A DNA stretch of 64,000 nucleotides from Hyphomicrobium sp. (GTDB taxonomy: Bacteria > Pseudomonadota > Alphaproteobacteria > Rhizobiales > Hyphomicrobiaceae), in assembly GCA_030148725.1 (NCBI GenBank), contig JASBSU010000031.1, positions 62,001-126,000 on the forward strand, given 5' to 3'. Of the stretch, positions 44,780 to 53,492 are shown piece after piece; position 1 is the stretch's first letter; each line of letters opens with the position of its first letter. The notes beneath the pieces are model-generated. The model was not told where the DNA came from, did no database searches, and saw only the letters and a program-made list of their open reading frames with translations. A program made the translations under genes and the position numbers.

Positions 44780-47700
44780 CGTCCCTCTCCTTTTTCGCAT
44801 TTTACAGCCCGCCGATCCGGCGCCGTTGAAACACCAAAACCCTCAGCTCCGATGCCGCTTTGGGCGTTGACGTTCTCATTGCTCGGCATGGCGCGACGGA
44901 CGCGGAACCAGGCCGCATAGAGCGCCGGCAGGAACAGCAGCGTCAGGATCGTCGCGACCAGAAGTCCGCCCATCATGGTGATCGCCATTGGCCCCCAGAA
45001 CACCGAGCGGGACAAAGGGATCATGGCCAGGATGGCGGCCATCGCCGTAAGCACCAGTGGCCGCGAGCGCCGGACGGTCGACTCGATGATCGCGTCCCAG
45101 CGAGAGAGCCCGGATGCCACGTCGGCATCGATCTGATCGACGAGGATCACGGTGTTGCGCATGATCATGCCGGCGAGCGCGATAAGGCCCAACAACGCAT
45201 TGAATCCAAACGGAGCACCGAACGCGAGCAGCGCGAAGCTCGCGCCGATGAGCCCAAGCGGCGCCGTCGAGAACACCAGGAACAGCGTCGAGAAGCGCTG
45301 CAGCTGCAGCATGAGAATGGTGAGCATGGCGAGGAACATCAGCGGGAAGATCTTGAACAGCGCCGCATTGGCCTTGGCGCTCTCCTCGACGGCGCCTCCG
45401 ACCTCGATGCGCATGCCGGGCGGCAACGTGGCGACGATCTGATCGATCGCTGGCTGGATTGCTGCCGTCACGTCCGGGGCCTGCACGCCGGGCGCGATGT
45501 CGGAGCGCACGGTCAGCACCACATCCCGATTACGCCGCCACAGAATGGGGTCCTCGAACTCGTAATGGACCCGCGCCACCTGCGAGATCGGAACCGCTGC
45601 GCCCGAGCGGGTCGGGATGGTGAGATCCTCGAACGCGGCGAGCCCGAGACGCTCCTCGGGGACGGCGCGAGCCACCACCGGCACCAGTTCGATACCTTCC
45701 TTGTATTCGGTCACCGTGTAGCCGGAGAGCAGCGTCCCGAGCGTCTGCGCGATGTCCTGTGGCGTCAGCCCAAGCGACCGGGCGCGATCCTGATCGACCT
45801 CCAGCCGGACCGACTTCTTCTGCTCGTTCCAGTCGAACTGCACATCGCGCGTGTCGGGATTTGCGCGCATGGCGCCCCGTACTTTGTCGGCGACGTTGCG
45901 GACGTTGTCGCCATCGGCACCCATAACGCGAAACTGCACGGGGAAGCCGACGGGCGGCCCGAAGTTCAACCGGTCGATGCGCAGGCGCGCCTCGGGGATG
46001 ACGTTCTGCGCGACCAGACCTTCGAGCCGCGCCTTCAGCCGCTCGCGTGCCTCGGCGTTCTTCGTCATCATGACGATGAGCGCGAAGCTCTCGTTCGGCA
46101 GCACGGGATTGAGGGCCAGGAAGAAGCGCGGTGAGCCCTCGCCGATATAGGTCGTGTAGTACTCGAGATCGCTATCGCCTTTGATGAGGGCTTCCGCCTT
46201 CTTGGCGGCGGCTTCCGTCACGCCGATGGACGTGCCCTCCGGCATGCGGATCTCGATGAACAACTCCGGCCTGGACGAGGTGGGAAAGAATTGCTGCTGC
46301 ACTTGGGTGAAGGCGGCGATGGACGCGCCGAAGGCACCTAGCGTCAGCGCGATGACCACCCAGCGGAAGCGCACCGCCCAGCCGACGGCGCGGCGCAGTG
46401 CCCGATAAAGGCGCGTGTCGTAGATGTCATGGCCGTCATGCCCGGCGCCGTGAGCGGTGAAATTCGGCAGCAGCTTCACTCCGATGTAGGGCGTGAAAAA
46501 CACCGCGACGATCCACGAGACGACGAGCGCGAGGCCGACGATCCAGAAGATGTTGCCGGCATACTCTCCCGCGGTCGAACGGGCGATGCCGACGGGCAGG
46601 AATCCCACGGCGGTCACCAGGGTGCCGGTCAGCATCGGGAACGCGGTGGAATCCCAGGCAAAGGCTGCGGCACGGATGCGGCTCCAGCCCTGCTCCATTT
46701 TGACCACCATCATCTCGACGGCGATAATCGCATCGTCGACGAGCAGGCCGAGCGCGATGATGAGGGAGCCGAGCGTGATGCGGTCGAGATTTAATCCGGC
46801 GACGTTCATGACGACGAAGACGACCGCCAGCACGAGCGGCACGGAGGTTGCGACCACGAGGCCCGAGCGCCAACCAAGGGAGACGAAGCTGACGACGAGC
46901 ACGATGGCGAGCGCCTCGACGAATGAGCGCAGGAATTCGCCCACCGATTCCTCGACGACACGCGGCTGGTCCGTGATCTGGTCGATCTCGACGCCGGTCG
47001 GAACCTGCGCTTTGGCATCCGCGATCGCATCTTTGAGCCGCTTGCCCAGCTCCAGAACATTGGCGCCCTTGGTCATCGCGACGACCACGCCCACGGCTTC
47101 GCTGCCGTTATAGCGCACGATGCTTGCCGGCGGATCCTCGTAGCCGCGCTTGATGGTGGCGATGTCGCCGAGCCGGAACGAGACGCCGCCAGCCTCAATG
47201 GGGACTTCCGCAATGGCCGCTTCCCCCTTGAACGCACCCGTGACACGTACGTCGATGCGGTCGGCACTGGTTTCGATGGTGCCCGCCGGAGTCACGGCAT
47301 TCTGGCGTGCCACGCTCTCGAAGATGGCCTGGGGCGTGATGCCCAGCGTTGCCAATTTGCGGTGGCTGAACTCGATGAAGATGCGCTGGTGGCGCTCACC
47401 GACGATATCGACCTTTGCGACACCCTCGGTGCGCAGCAGGCGCTGACGCACGATCTCCGCATAGTCTTTAAGATCGGCCAACGAAAAGTCGGCGCCCGAC
47501 AGCATGTAGACGGCCGAATAGACATCGCCATACTCGTCGTTGAAGAACGGGCCCTGTACGCCCTGAGGCAGCGTCGGCCGGGCGTCGTTGAGCTTCTTGC
47601 GCACCTGGTACCAGGCGTCGTCCACTTCTTGCTGGCGCGCCGCATCTTTGAGCTGCACCTGAATGACGCTAACGCCGGGCCGTGTGTAGGTTCGGACAAA

Positions 47701-47973
47701 GTCGAAGAGCTCGAGCTCCTGCAACCGCTTCTCCAGCTTGTCGGCGACCTGATCCTGCATCTCTTCGGCGGTGGCGCCGGGCCATGCAGCCGTGATGACC
47801 ATGGTCTTGATGGCGAATGAAGGATCTTCCGCGCGGCCGAGGCTGAGGTAGCTCAGCAGCCCCGCCACCGAGAGCACAATGATGAGGAACAGTACCACTG
47901 CGGGATGGGCCACCGCCCAAGCCGAGAGGTTGCCGCGCGAGACGGGATGGTCTCGTTCTGTCGGACCGTTCAT
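44743..47973 (-). CDS. RND-family efflux pump inner-membrane subunit
   Basis: A 1076-residue AcrB-superfamily transporter: an N-terminal helix (AVVLFLIIVLSVAGLLSYL), two large periplasmic loops, and two sets of helices. The proton-relay region is in GSLIIALGLLVDDAIIAVEMM and the second set carries GLIALAGMIMRNTVILVDQ. Proton-driven export of hydrophobic or cationic compounds. The last ~35 residues (after RVRRAMPSN) are an unusual tail overlapping the hydrolase start. The start overlaps the adaptor stop by 4 bp. Confidence 0.93.
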   Translation of the reverse strand: MNGPTERDHPVSRGNLSAWAVAHPAVVLFLIIVLSVAGLLSYLSLGRAEDPSFAIKTMVITAAWPGATAEEMQDQVADKLEKRLQELELFDFVRTYTRPGVSVIQVQLKDAARQQEVDDAWYQVRKKLNDARPTLPQGVQGPFFNDEYGDVYSAVYMLSGADFSLADLKDYAEIVRQRLLRTEGVAKVDIVGERHQRIFIEFSHRKLATLGITPQAIFESVARQNAVTPAGTIETSADRIDVRVTGAFKGEAAIAEVPIEAGGVSFRLGDIATIKRGYEDPPASIVRYNGSEAVGVVVAMTKGANVLELGKRLKDAIADAKAQVPTGVEIDQITDQPRVVEESVGEFLRSFVEALAIVLVVSFVSLGWRSGLVVATSVPLVLAVVFVVMNVAGLNLDRITLGSLIIALGLLVDDAIIAVEMMVVKMEQGWSRIRAAAFAWDSTAFPMLTGTLVTAVGFLPVGIARSTAGEYAGNIFWIVGLALVVSWIVAVFFTPYIGVKLLPNFTAHGAGHDGHDIYDTRLYRALRRAVGWAVRFRWVVIALTLGAFGASIAAFTQVQQQFFPTSSRPELFIEIRMPEGTSIGVTEAAAKKAEALIKGDSDLEYYTTYIGEGSPRFFLALNPVLPNESFALIVMMTKNAEARERLKARLEGLVAQNVIPEARLRIDRLNFGPPVGFPVQFRVMGADGDNVRNVADKVRGAMRANPDTRDVQFDWNEQKKSVRLEVDQDRARSLGLTPQDIAQTLGTLLSGYTVTEYKEGIELVPVVARAVPEERLGLAAFEDLTIPTRSGAAVPISQVARVHYEFEDPILWRRNRDVVLTVRSDIAPGVQAPDVTAAIQPAIDQIVATLPPGMRIEVGGAVEESAKANAALFKIFPLMFLAMLTILMLQLQRFSTLFLVFSTAPLGLIGASFALLAFGAPFGFNALLGLIALAGMIMRNTVILVDQIDADVASGLSRWDAIIESTVRRSRPLVLTAMAAILAMIPLSRSVFWGPMAITMMGGLLVATILTLLFLPALYAAWFRVRRAMPSNENVNAQSGIGAEGFGVSTAPDRRAVKCEKGEGRCSGFLAASQPW

Positions 47974-49112
47974 TGCGCCACCTCGACGATGCGTACAGGT
48001 ATCGCGGAATCGAGCTTGTGAACGCCAGCGGCTACGATCTTCTGGCCCGATGCAAGCCCGCCAGAGATGATCGCCGATGTCTCGGTCCAGGCGCTGACCT
48101 CGACGCTCTTTTTGATCAAGCGCCCGTGTGCTTCATCTATGAGCCATACGGACGGCTGGCCTTGATCCTTGAAGACGGCCGCGAGTGGGAGCTTGGCGCG
48201 CTCGCCGGTGCCCGGCGACGCTAGATGCACGGTCGCGGTCTTCCCAAGTGCGATGGCGCCGTCCGGCTTCAGGAGCGAATAGCGGGCCTGATAGGTGCGG
48301 GTTGTCGGATCGGCCTGAGGCGAGATTTCGCGCAGCTTCGCTGCATAGGCGCGATCGGCATCCGCCCACAGCGTCACGGTAGCAGCCGCGTCGCGGTCGC
48401 CGTCGATCCGGCTCTCCGGGATGGACACCACCGCCTCGAGCTCGTCGAGACGCGCCACGCGTGCAATCAGTTGGCCGGCGCTGACGACCTGTCCTACCTC
48501 GACCGGAAGCGCCGTGATCACGCCAGCTTCCGTGGCAATGAGATTCGTATAGGCGAGCTGATTTTTCGCGAGTGACAGGGCCCGCGTCGCGCGTTCAACC
48601 CGTCCGCGGGCTTCGTCCGCCGTCGCCTTCTTCTGCTCGTAATTGGCGTCGCTGACCCACTTCTTCTCGTTGAGCGCCGCGTAGCGTCTCTCGTCGGCGT
48701 CGGTCTGCTTGAGACTGCTCCGCGCGGCATCGAGCTCCGCTTCTGCCGATTCGAGCGACAGCCGGTAGTCGCTTGCGTCGAGACGGGCAAGCGTCATGCC
48801 GGGCGCGACCGTGTCCCCGATATTGACGAGACGCTCGACGATCTTGCCGGCGACGCGAAAGCCGAGATCGCTTTCGTAGCGCGGCTTGATCGTGCCGGTA
48901 TAGGAACGCGCGTCGACGTCGGCGGATAGCTTCACGGTGGCAGCGCGAACGGGTTGCGGAGCCGCCACGTAAGGGGCGCTTTCGCTCCTGCAGCCGGCGA
49001 GCGCGGGCGCCAAGGTCAAGAGGACGCCGACTGCGAGAAGAGGGCGCGTGTGCTTCCTCGTCGGCGGAATACTGGACGTCATTGTTGCCGTCGCGTGCAT
49101 GTCGGACCCCAT
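47970..49112 (-). CDS. RND efflux periplasmic adaptor, lipoprotein
   Basis: 380 residues with a lipoprotein signal peptide (lipobox LAPALAGC), the split lipoyl domain (DLGFRVAGKIVERLVNIGDTV and NLIATEAGVITALPVEVGQVV), a coiled-coil hairpin between them and C-terminal barrel domains. It bridges the RND subunit to an outer-membrane channel that is not encoded here. In-frame ATGs at 49112, 49100 and 49082 all keep the signal peptide; I used the first. Divergent from the TetR gene across two operator-like dyads. Confidence 0.91.
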   Translation of the reverse strand: MGSDMHATATMTSSIPPTRKHTRPLLAVGVLLTLAPALAGCRSESAPYVAAPQPVRAATVKLSADVDARSYTGTIKPRYESDLGFRVAGKIVERLVNIGDTVAPGMTLARLDASDYRLSLESAEAELDAARSSLKQTDADERRYAALNEKKWVSDANYEQKKATADEARGRVERATRALSLAKNQLAYTNLIATEAGVITALPVEVGQVVSAGQLIARVARLDELEAVVSIPESRIDGDRDAAATVTLWADADRAYAAKLREISPQADPTTRTYQARYSLLKPDGAIALGKTATVHLASPGTGERAKLPLAAVFKDQGQPSVWLIDEAHGRLIKKSVEVSAWTETSAIISGGLASGQKIVAAGVHKLDSAIPVRIVEVAQ

Positions 49113-49147
49113 CGTTGGGCGCGGCTAAAGATCTTGCGTGCGCTTGA

Positions 49148-49185
49148 AAGTTAGCTGTACTCACTTAAGTGAGCGGCACTAACTT
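49148..49185. promoter_or_regulatory. Operator-like 38-bp dyad, site 1
   Basis: Centre CTCACTTAAGTGAG (49160-49173) is a perfect 14-bp palindrome, flanked 5 bp away on each side by AAGTTAG (49148) and CTAACTT (49179), so the whole 38 bp is symmetric. It lies 36 bp upstream of the adaptor start and is the likely binding site of the divergent TetR regulator. Confidence 0.75.
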
Positions 49186-49215
49186 GGCAAGATGAAATTG
49201 CCGGGAGCGGCCCAA

Positions 49216-49253
49216 AAGTTAATAGTGCTGACATAAGTGAGATGCGCTAACTT
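49216..49253. promoter_or_regulatory. Operator-like 38-bp dyad, site 2
   Basis: This repeats the architecture of site 1: AAGTTAA (49216), core CTGACATAAGTGAG (49228-49241, two mismatches to the site 1 core) and CTAACTT (49247). Centre-to-centre distance to site 1 is 68 bp. It ends 29 bp before the tetR start, so it probably mediates autoregulation. Confidence 0.72.
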
Positions 49254-49282
49254 GTTGAATCGCAAGCCTAAGGATCGCATTC

Positions 49283-49942
49283 ATGGCGCAGTCAAAAGAA
49301 CGCACCCCGGTGCGCCCAAAGAAGCGGTTCCACCACGGTGATCTGCGTGAGGCGCTGATCACGGCGACGCGCGAACTGCTGATCGAGCACGGGCCGGACG
49401 GCTTCAGCCTGGCCGATGCCTGCCGCCGCGCCGGGGTTACGACGGCAGCGCCTTACAAGCACTTCCGGGACAAGCAGGAAATCCTGGAGGAAATAGTGCT
49501 GCGCGGCTTCGCCGAGCTGACAGCCGCCAACGCAAAGGCTGTGGCCGAGGGCGGCCCGGGCACCATCCGCGGCATCACCGCCATGGGTATTTCCTATCTC
49601 GACTTCGCCGTCGGGCAGCCGGCGGTGTTCCGCCTCATGTTCGGACACAAATCCGAGCTGAAGCAGGCCAAGCAGGTCGATGAAAGCGGAAGGCAGTGCC
49701 TGAAACATGTGATCGACGAGGTGGCGAGCTATAGCCGCAAGCACGGACACTCCGCCGACGCCGAGGCGATCGCGCTGCGACTTTGGACCTTCGTCCACGG
49801 TGCGTCGTCGCTCGAGCTCGACGGTGACTACCAGCGCGTCGCGCGTGGGCTCGACGTGCGCAAGATGATTGCAGACGTCACTTCGAAGTTGCTCCTTGCA
49901 GGGCCTGACAAGCGTGCGCCGGCGCGCGGCGGACCGCGCTGA
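49283..49942 (+). CDS. TetR-family repressor with WHG-type ligand domain
   Basis: 219 residues. The N-terminal helix-turn-helix is typical (HHGDLREALITATRELLIEHG, FSLADACRRAGVTTAAPYKHFRDKQEIL). The C-terminal domain ends in LWTFVHGASSLELDG, the WHG signature. Divergent from the RND efflux operon with two large symmetric operator candidates between them, the standard layout of a drug-pump repressor. The inducer is unknown. Confidence 0.92.
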   Translation: MAQSKERTPVRPKKRFHHGDLREALITATRELLIEHGPDGFSLADACRRAGVTTAAPYKHFRDKQEILEEIVLRGFAELTAANAKAVAEGGPGTIRGITAMGISYLDFAVGQPAVFRLMFGHKSELKQAKQVDESGRQCLKHVIDEVASYSRKHGHSADAEAIALRLWTFVHGASSLELDGDYQRVARGLDVRKMIADVTSKLLLAGPDKRAPARGGPR

Positions 49943-50244
49943 TCCGAGGGTAACGCGTTCTAGGCGCGGCTCGCGTGTCTCTAGCTCTAGGGCCTTGGTC
50001 GACGCTTTGGTGCCGCAATGGCGTAGTGACGTTACCGCGCTTCAGCACGTTTATGCGACGATCCTCGACGGTCACGATCTGCTCTGTGACTTTCACGACG
50101 CCGCAATGAGCGATGCGTCCCAGAAGCTGTCATCAGCCAGAACTAGTCGGCGCCCCCCCTGGACGATCGCTGACCAGGTCCGCTCTTGGAGGTGAACCGG
50201 CTGACTACATTAAGCGCTGCAAGCGCCTACGGTCACGCGCGTTG
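49943..50244. other. 302-bp gap without a recognisable gene
   Basis: The gap lies between the ends of the tetR and NADAR genes, which converge. I see no RNA gene, no supported ORF and no terminator with a T-run; a short GCGCT/AGCGC inverted repeat occurs near 50214. Confidence 0.5.
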
Positions 50245-50769
50245 CTAGGAACTGCGCAGCCGGCTACGCACCTCCATCAAGATTCGGCCCGCCCAGTTGA
50301 GACCGGCGCCGTCCGGGCCGGTGCCCCAGAATGGCTCGCCGGGAGAATCCTCCACCAACTCGGCATCGCCGGTGGCGAGAAGGCGTGCAGCCAGTTCGGG
50401 GTTCTGAGAGAACTTGGCGTGATCGCCGCGGCGCATAATGGCGAGCTTCACATCGTGCCAGTCGGGGCGCAGTTCCTTGCCGTGCTTGCGAAACCACGAC
50501 TGGTGCGAGATGCGGCGCGGCGCAGATGGCGGTGCTGCAAGGCGCTTCGCCATGCCGGGTTTAATAGCGGCGCGGATTGCCGCTTTGTATGCAGGGTCGG
50601 CCGATTTCTGCGCTTGGTAGTAGTGCTCCACCGTCGGCCAGGCCTCGCCATCGATGACGATCGGACTTGGATGGAAATGCGAGAGAAAGGCGAAGTGATC
50701 GCGGTCGCGCCCGAAGTAGAGTATGCGGTTGTCCGGCGGGACAATGATTTCCGCTCCGTCAGTGACCAC
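50245..50769 (-). CDS. NADAR-domain protein (YbiA-like N-glycosidase family)
   Basis: 174 residues matching the NADAR/DUF1768 fold: FLSHFHPSPIVIDGEAWPTVEHYYQAQK near the N-terminus, DWHDVKLAIMRRG in the middle and GDAELVEDSPGEPFWGTGPDGAGLNWAGRILMEVR at the end. YbiA removes damaged riboflavin-pathway intermediates; other NADARs act on ADP-ribose or related nucleotides, so the exact substrate is open. It follows the secreted-protein gene by 22 bp. Confidence 0.88.
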   Translation of the reverse strand: MVTDGAEIIVPPDNRILYFGRDRDHFAFLSHFHPSPIVIDGEAWPTVEHYYQAQKSADPAYKAAIRAAIKPGMAKRLAAPPSAPRRISHQSWFRKHGKELRPDWHDVKLAIMRRGDHAKFSQNPELAARLLATGDAELVEDSPGEPFWGTGPDGAGLNWAGRILMEVRSRLRSS

Positions 50770-50791
50770 GCTCTATTCCCGTCGCTCAGCG

Positions 50792-51340
50792 CTACCGTCT
50801 CGGCTGCGGGTTGACCTCGGGCTCAGGGTTCATGTTCTCCCACTTGGGCGGTGGTGGCTTCGGCGGGGCCGGACCGTTATCGCCCTGGTTGCCGCCCATG
50901 AAGAGAAACGCGGACAGACCCTCGAGTGGGATGTTGAAGGGCCCGGCCTTCCTGCCTTCGGTGAGATCGAGCTCCAGAACGGCGTACCGGCCTGTGCGCA
51001 GGCCGGTATTCACCTTCGTTCGGTCCGCCGTGCAACGGTCGCCGCCGGCGTAGCAGATGAACTTGCTCGTCACTCCGCCCTCGACGGTGAGCGTTCCGCC
51101 GACCATCTGGCCGCCTTGGGTCATGACCTCGACGATCAGCGGCTCGACCCAGAACGCGTAATACCGCCAGTTGTCGGCATCGATGATGTTGCGCGCGACG
51201 CTGCCGCCGTGCTCGAGTCTTATCTCCCAGGGGCCGTACTTGACGCCGATCTTGCCGTCTGCCGGATAATCTTCCTGCGCCGCTGCTTGATGTGCACCGA
51301 TCAGAAGGAAGGCGGCGATTGTCAGATTACGAAACCACAC
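50792..51340 (-). CDS. Secreted protein of unknown function, GTG start
   Basis: 182 residues: a signal peptide (WFRNLTIAAFLLIGAHQAAA), a beta-rich domain with two cysteines (FICYAGGDRCTADRTKV), and a Pro/Asn-rich tail. The start is GTG 51340, supported by AAGAGG 8 nt upstream. No family recognised. It lies 58 bp after the Sel1/TPR gene and may be part of the AAA+ operon. Confidence 0.68.
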   Translation of the reverse strand: MWFRNLTIAAFLLIGAHQAAAQEDYPADGKIGVKYGPWEIRLEHGGSVARNIIDADNWRYYAFWVEPLIVEVMTQGGQMVGGTLTVEGGVTSKFICYAGGDRCTADRTKVNTGLRTGRYAVLELDLTEGRKAGPFNIPLEGLSAFLFMGGNQGDNGPAPPKPPPPKWENMNPEPEVNPQPRR

Positions 51341-51398
51341 AACGCAAACCTCTTGGGTATTTCTCTGAGCGACAGCTCGGTGGCGCATGCTGCGTGCA

Positions 51399-53480
51399 TC
51401 AGCGGCGAACACCCAGCTTGCGCAGATTGTCTCGCGCATACGCGAGGTCCGGGGCGATTTCCAGGGCATGGCGCAGATCGGAGATCGCCTGCTTCTTGTT
51501 GCGATAGTAGGTGAAAAGAACGCCGCGGTTGGCCCACGCCCAGGCATTTTGCGGGTCGGAGCGGATCGCCTCGTTGTAGTCCGCCATCGCGAGGTCGTTC
51601 TGGCCGAGATTCGCATAAAGGACACCGCGGTTGTTGTAAGCCGCGCCATAGTCGCGGTTCGCGCGCAGCGCATAGGTGTAGTAGTCGATGGCTTTGCGCT
51701 GATCGCCCGTTTTGTCTGCGATGAGCCCGAAAAGGAAATTTGCCTCGGCTTGGTTCGGATCGAGCGTCAAAGACTTATCGAGGTCCCTTGCGGCCGGCTC
51801 GAACTTCGTAGCCGACGAGCATGATGGCGGCGGCGGCAGCATCGCCTTGCACGTGTCTCCCTCGGCAATAGCAAGCTGCAAGCTTGAGCGTGCGCGCGCG
51901 TAATAACCGATGGCCTTCGACTTATCGTCGGCGGATTGGGCGGCGTCGATATACTTGTCCATCGCCGCTATCGCGGCCCTGTAATCGCCTTTGTAGAAGG
52001 CAGCCTCACCTTGGTCGAAGAGGCTCTGGAGATCAGAGGGGCCGACGGCGGACTTATCGGGCTGCGGAGTGCTGGATGAAACACCGGCGATCGGGGGGAT
52101 TGACGGCCAGATTGCCTCGAGCCGCGGGATGGGCGGGAGCTCGGCGAACTGGATGTGCAGCTCGGGCGGCTCCGGGCTCATGCCGTCGAGCAGCTTTTGT
52201 TCGAGCGTCGCGGCCTCGGCCCGCTGCGCAGGGCTCAGTTTCGCATCGATCTCGTTGAGCTGGGCGATGCCGTTGGGGTTGAACCTTGTGCTCACCGCGG
52301 TGTGTGCGCGCGCGGCGACGAGATCGACCTTGCCGAAATTTCCTTCCTTCCATTCATAGCCGACGTAGACCTGACAGTAGGGGAGAGCGGAGCAGCGACG
52401 AACGTAGTCTGCCGCAAGCTTCTTGTTGCTCCAGGCACCCGGCGTGCCATCCAAGAATGCCGCTAGGCCTGTCAGTCCGGCGAGAGAGCGTCCTTTCTCA
52501 TAAGCGCGCTCCATCCACGCGATTCCCTCCTTGGGGTCCGCTCGCACTCCCTTGCTGAATTGATCGAAGATCCATTGGCCGAGGGTGAACTGCGCCATGG
52601 TAAGGCCGGCGTTCGCCGCCTTCTCGAGGTAGGCGGCGGCGAGATCGCGATCAGCTTTCGCCACGCCGAGGTCGTCCGACAGCATCCTGGCGTATAGTGC
52701 CATTGCCATCGGATCGCCGGCGTCGGCGCTGCGCTTCAGAAGATCGGCTGCGCGTGTGGGATCGAGCTTGCCTAGTTCGCCGCTCAGATAGCCGATGCCG
52801 GCAATGCGCATTGCTTGCCGGTCGCCGAGATCGACACCAGCGTCAATGAGTTGAGCCGCCTCAGTGGGATTGCTGGCCACTCCCGTCAGGCCGGTGCCGA
52901 TAACCTGGCCAAGTAGCGCCTTTGCTTGCACGCTGCCGCCATTGACCGCCTGCCGCCAATATGTTTGCGCCGCCGTGTAGCCTGCTTGAGTACGGCGGCC
53001 CGCCTCAGCGGCACCGCGCAGCAAGGCGACGTTGGGATCGGCGTCGCTTGCGCCCTTCAGAGCGGCGAGAGCTTTGTCACTTTGGTCGAGCGCGATTGCC
53101 ACCCATGCGTCGGCGAGCCGCTTCTGGTCGTCGGCACTCGAGCTTTGAAATGCGGATCTGTCGATGTCGAAGATGAAGGGATCGGAGAAGCGTGCATTCT
53201 TGATGTTGGGTGGAAACTGGATAGGGACGGCCGCGGCAGAGGGTGGTAAGGGCGTCGGGGTCGGTCCCGGAGTGGGCGTAGGGGCCGGGCGCCAGATATC
53301 CCAGGTTGGCAATTGGATGGCTGCGGGTGGATGCAGGAACATCATGGTGACGAAGCCGATGACGGCGAAGTCCGTCATGCCGCGAAACGCCAGGTCGCCC
53401 TTATAGAGATCGATCAGGGTGCCGATCAGGGACTTGCGGGCCGCCTGTTTCGACAGCATGCCTTTGGTGGGCGCGCTCAT
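51399..53480 (-). CDS. Membrane-anchored Sel1/TPR-repeat protein
   Basis: About 693 residues: ~35 cytosolic residues, one membrane helix (FAVIGFVTMMFLHPP), a Pro/Thr-rich spacer (APTPTPGPTPTPLPPS), a long set of Sel1-type repeats (about residues 120-360; AADLLKRSADAGDPMAMALYARML, AAAYLEKAANAGLTMAQFTLG), and C-terminal TPRs (AAYNNRGVLYANLGQNDLAMADYNEAI, AWAWANRGVLFTYYRNKKQAISDLRHAL). The repeats should lie in the periplasm. ATG 53480 has GGAGA 8 nt upstream. It follows the second AAA+ gene by 12 bp; a scaffold or adaptor role for that machine is inferred. Confidence 0.82.
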   Translation of the reverse strand: MSAPTKGMLSKQAARKSLIGTLIDLYKGDLAFRGMTDFAVIGFVTMMFLHPPAAIQLPTWDIWRPAPTPTPGPTPTPLPPSAAAVPIQFPPNIKNARFSDPFIFDIDRSAFQSSSADDQKRLADAWVAIALDQSDKALAALKGASDADPNVALLRGAAEAGRRTQAGYTAAQTYWRQAVNGGSVQAKALLGQVIGTGLTGVASNPTEAAQLIDAGVDLGDRQAMRIAGIGYLSGELGKLDPTRAADLLKRSADAGDPMAMALYARMLSDDLGVAKADRDLAAAYLEKAANAGLTMAQFTLGQWIFDQFSKGVRADPKEGIAWMERAYEKGRSLAGLTGLAAFLDGTPGAWSNKKLAADYVRRCSALPYCQVYVGYEWKEGNFGKVDLVAARAHTAVSTRFNPNGIAQLNEIDAKLSPAQRAEAATLEQKLLDGMSPEPPELHIQFAELPPIPRLEAIWPSIPPIAGVSSSTPQPDKSAVGPSDLQSLFDQGEAAFYKGDYRAAIAAMDKYIDAAQSADDKSKAIGYYARARSSLQLAIAEGDTCKAMLPPPPSCSSATKFEPAARDLDKSLTLDPNQAEANFLFGLIADKTGDQRKAIDYYTYALRANRDYGAAYNNRGVLYANLGQNDLAMADYNEAIRSDPQNAWAWANRGVLFTYYRNKKQAISDLRHALEIAPDLAYARDNLRKLGVRR

Positions 53481-53492
53481 CACCGATCTCCG

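Noticed and set aside
44860-46134. A 424-codon plus-strand frame inside the RND pump gene
   Set aside because: It is very rich in His, Arg, Gln and Asp, with no domain; it is typical of antisense reading of a membrane-protein gene.
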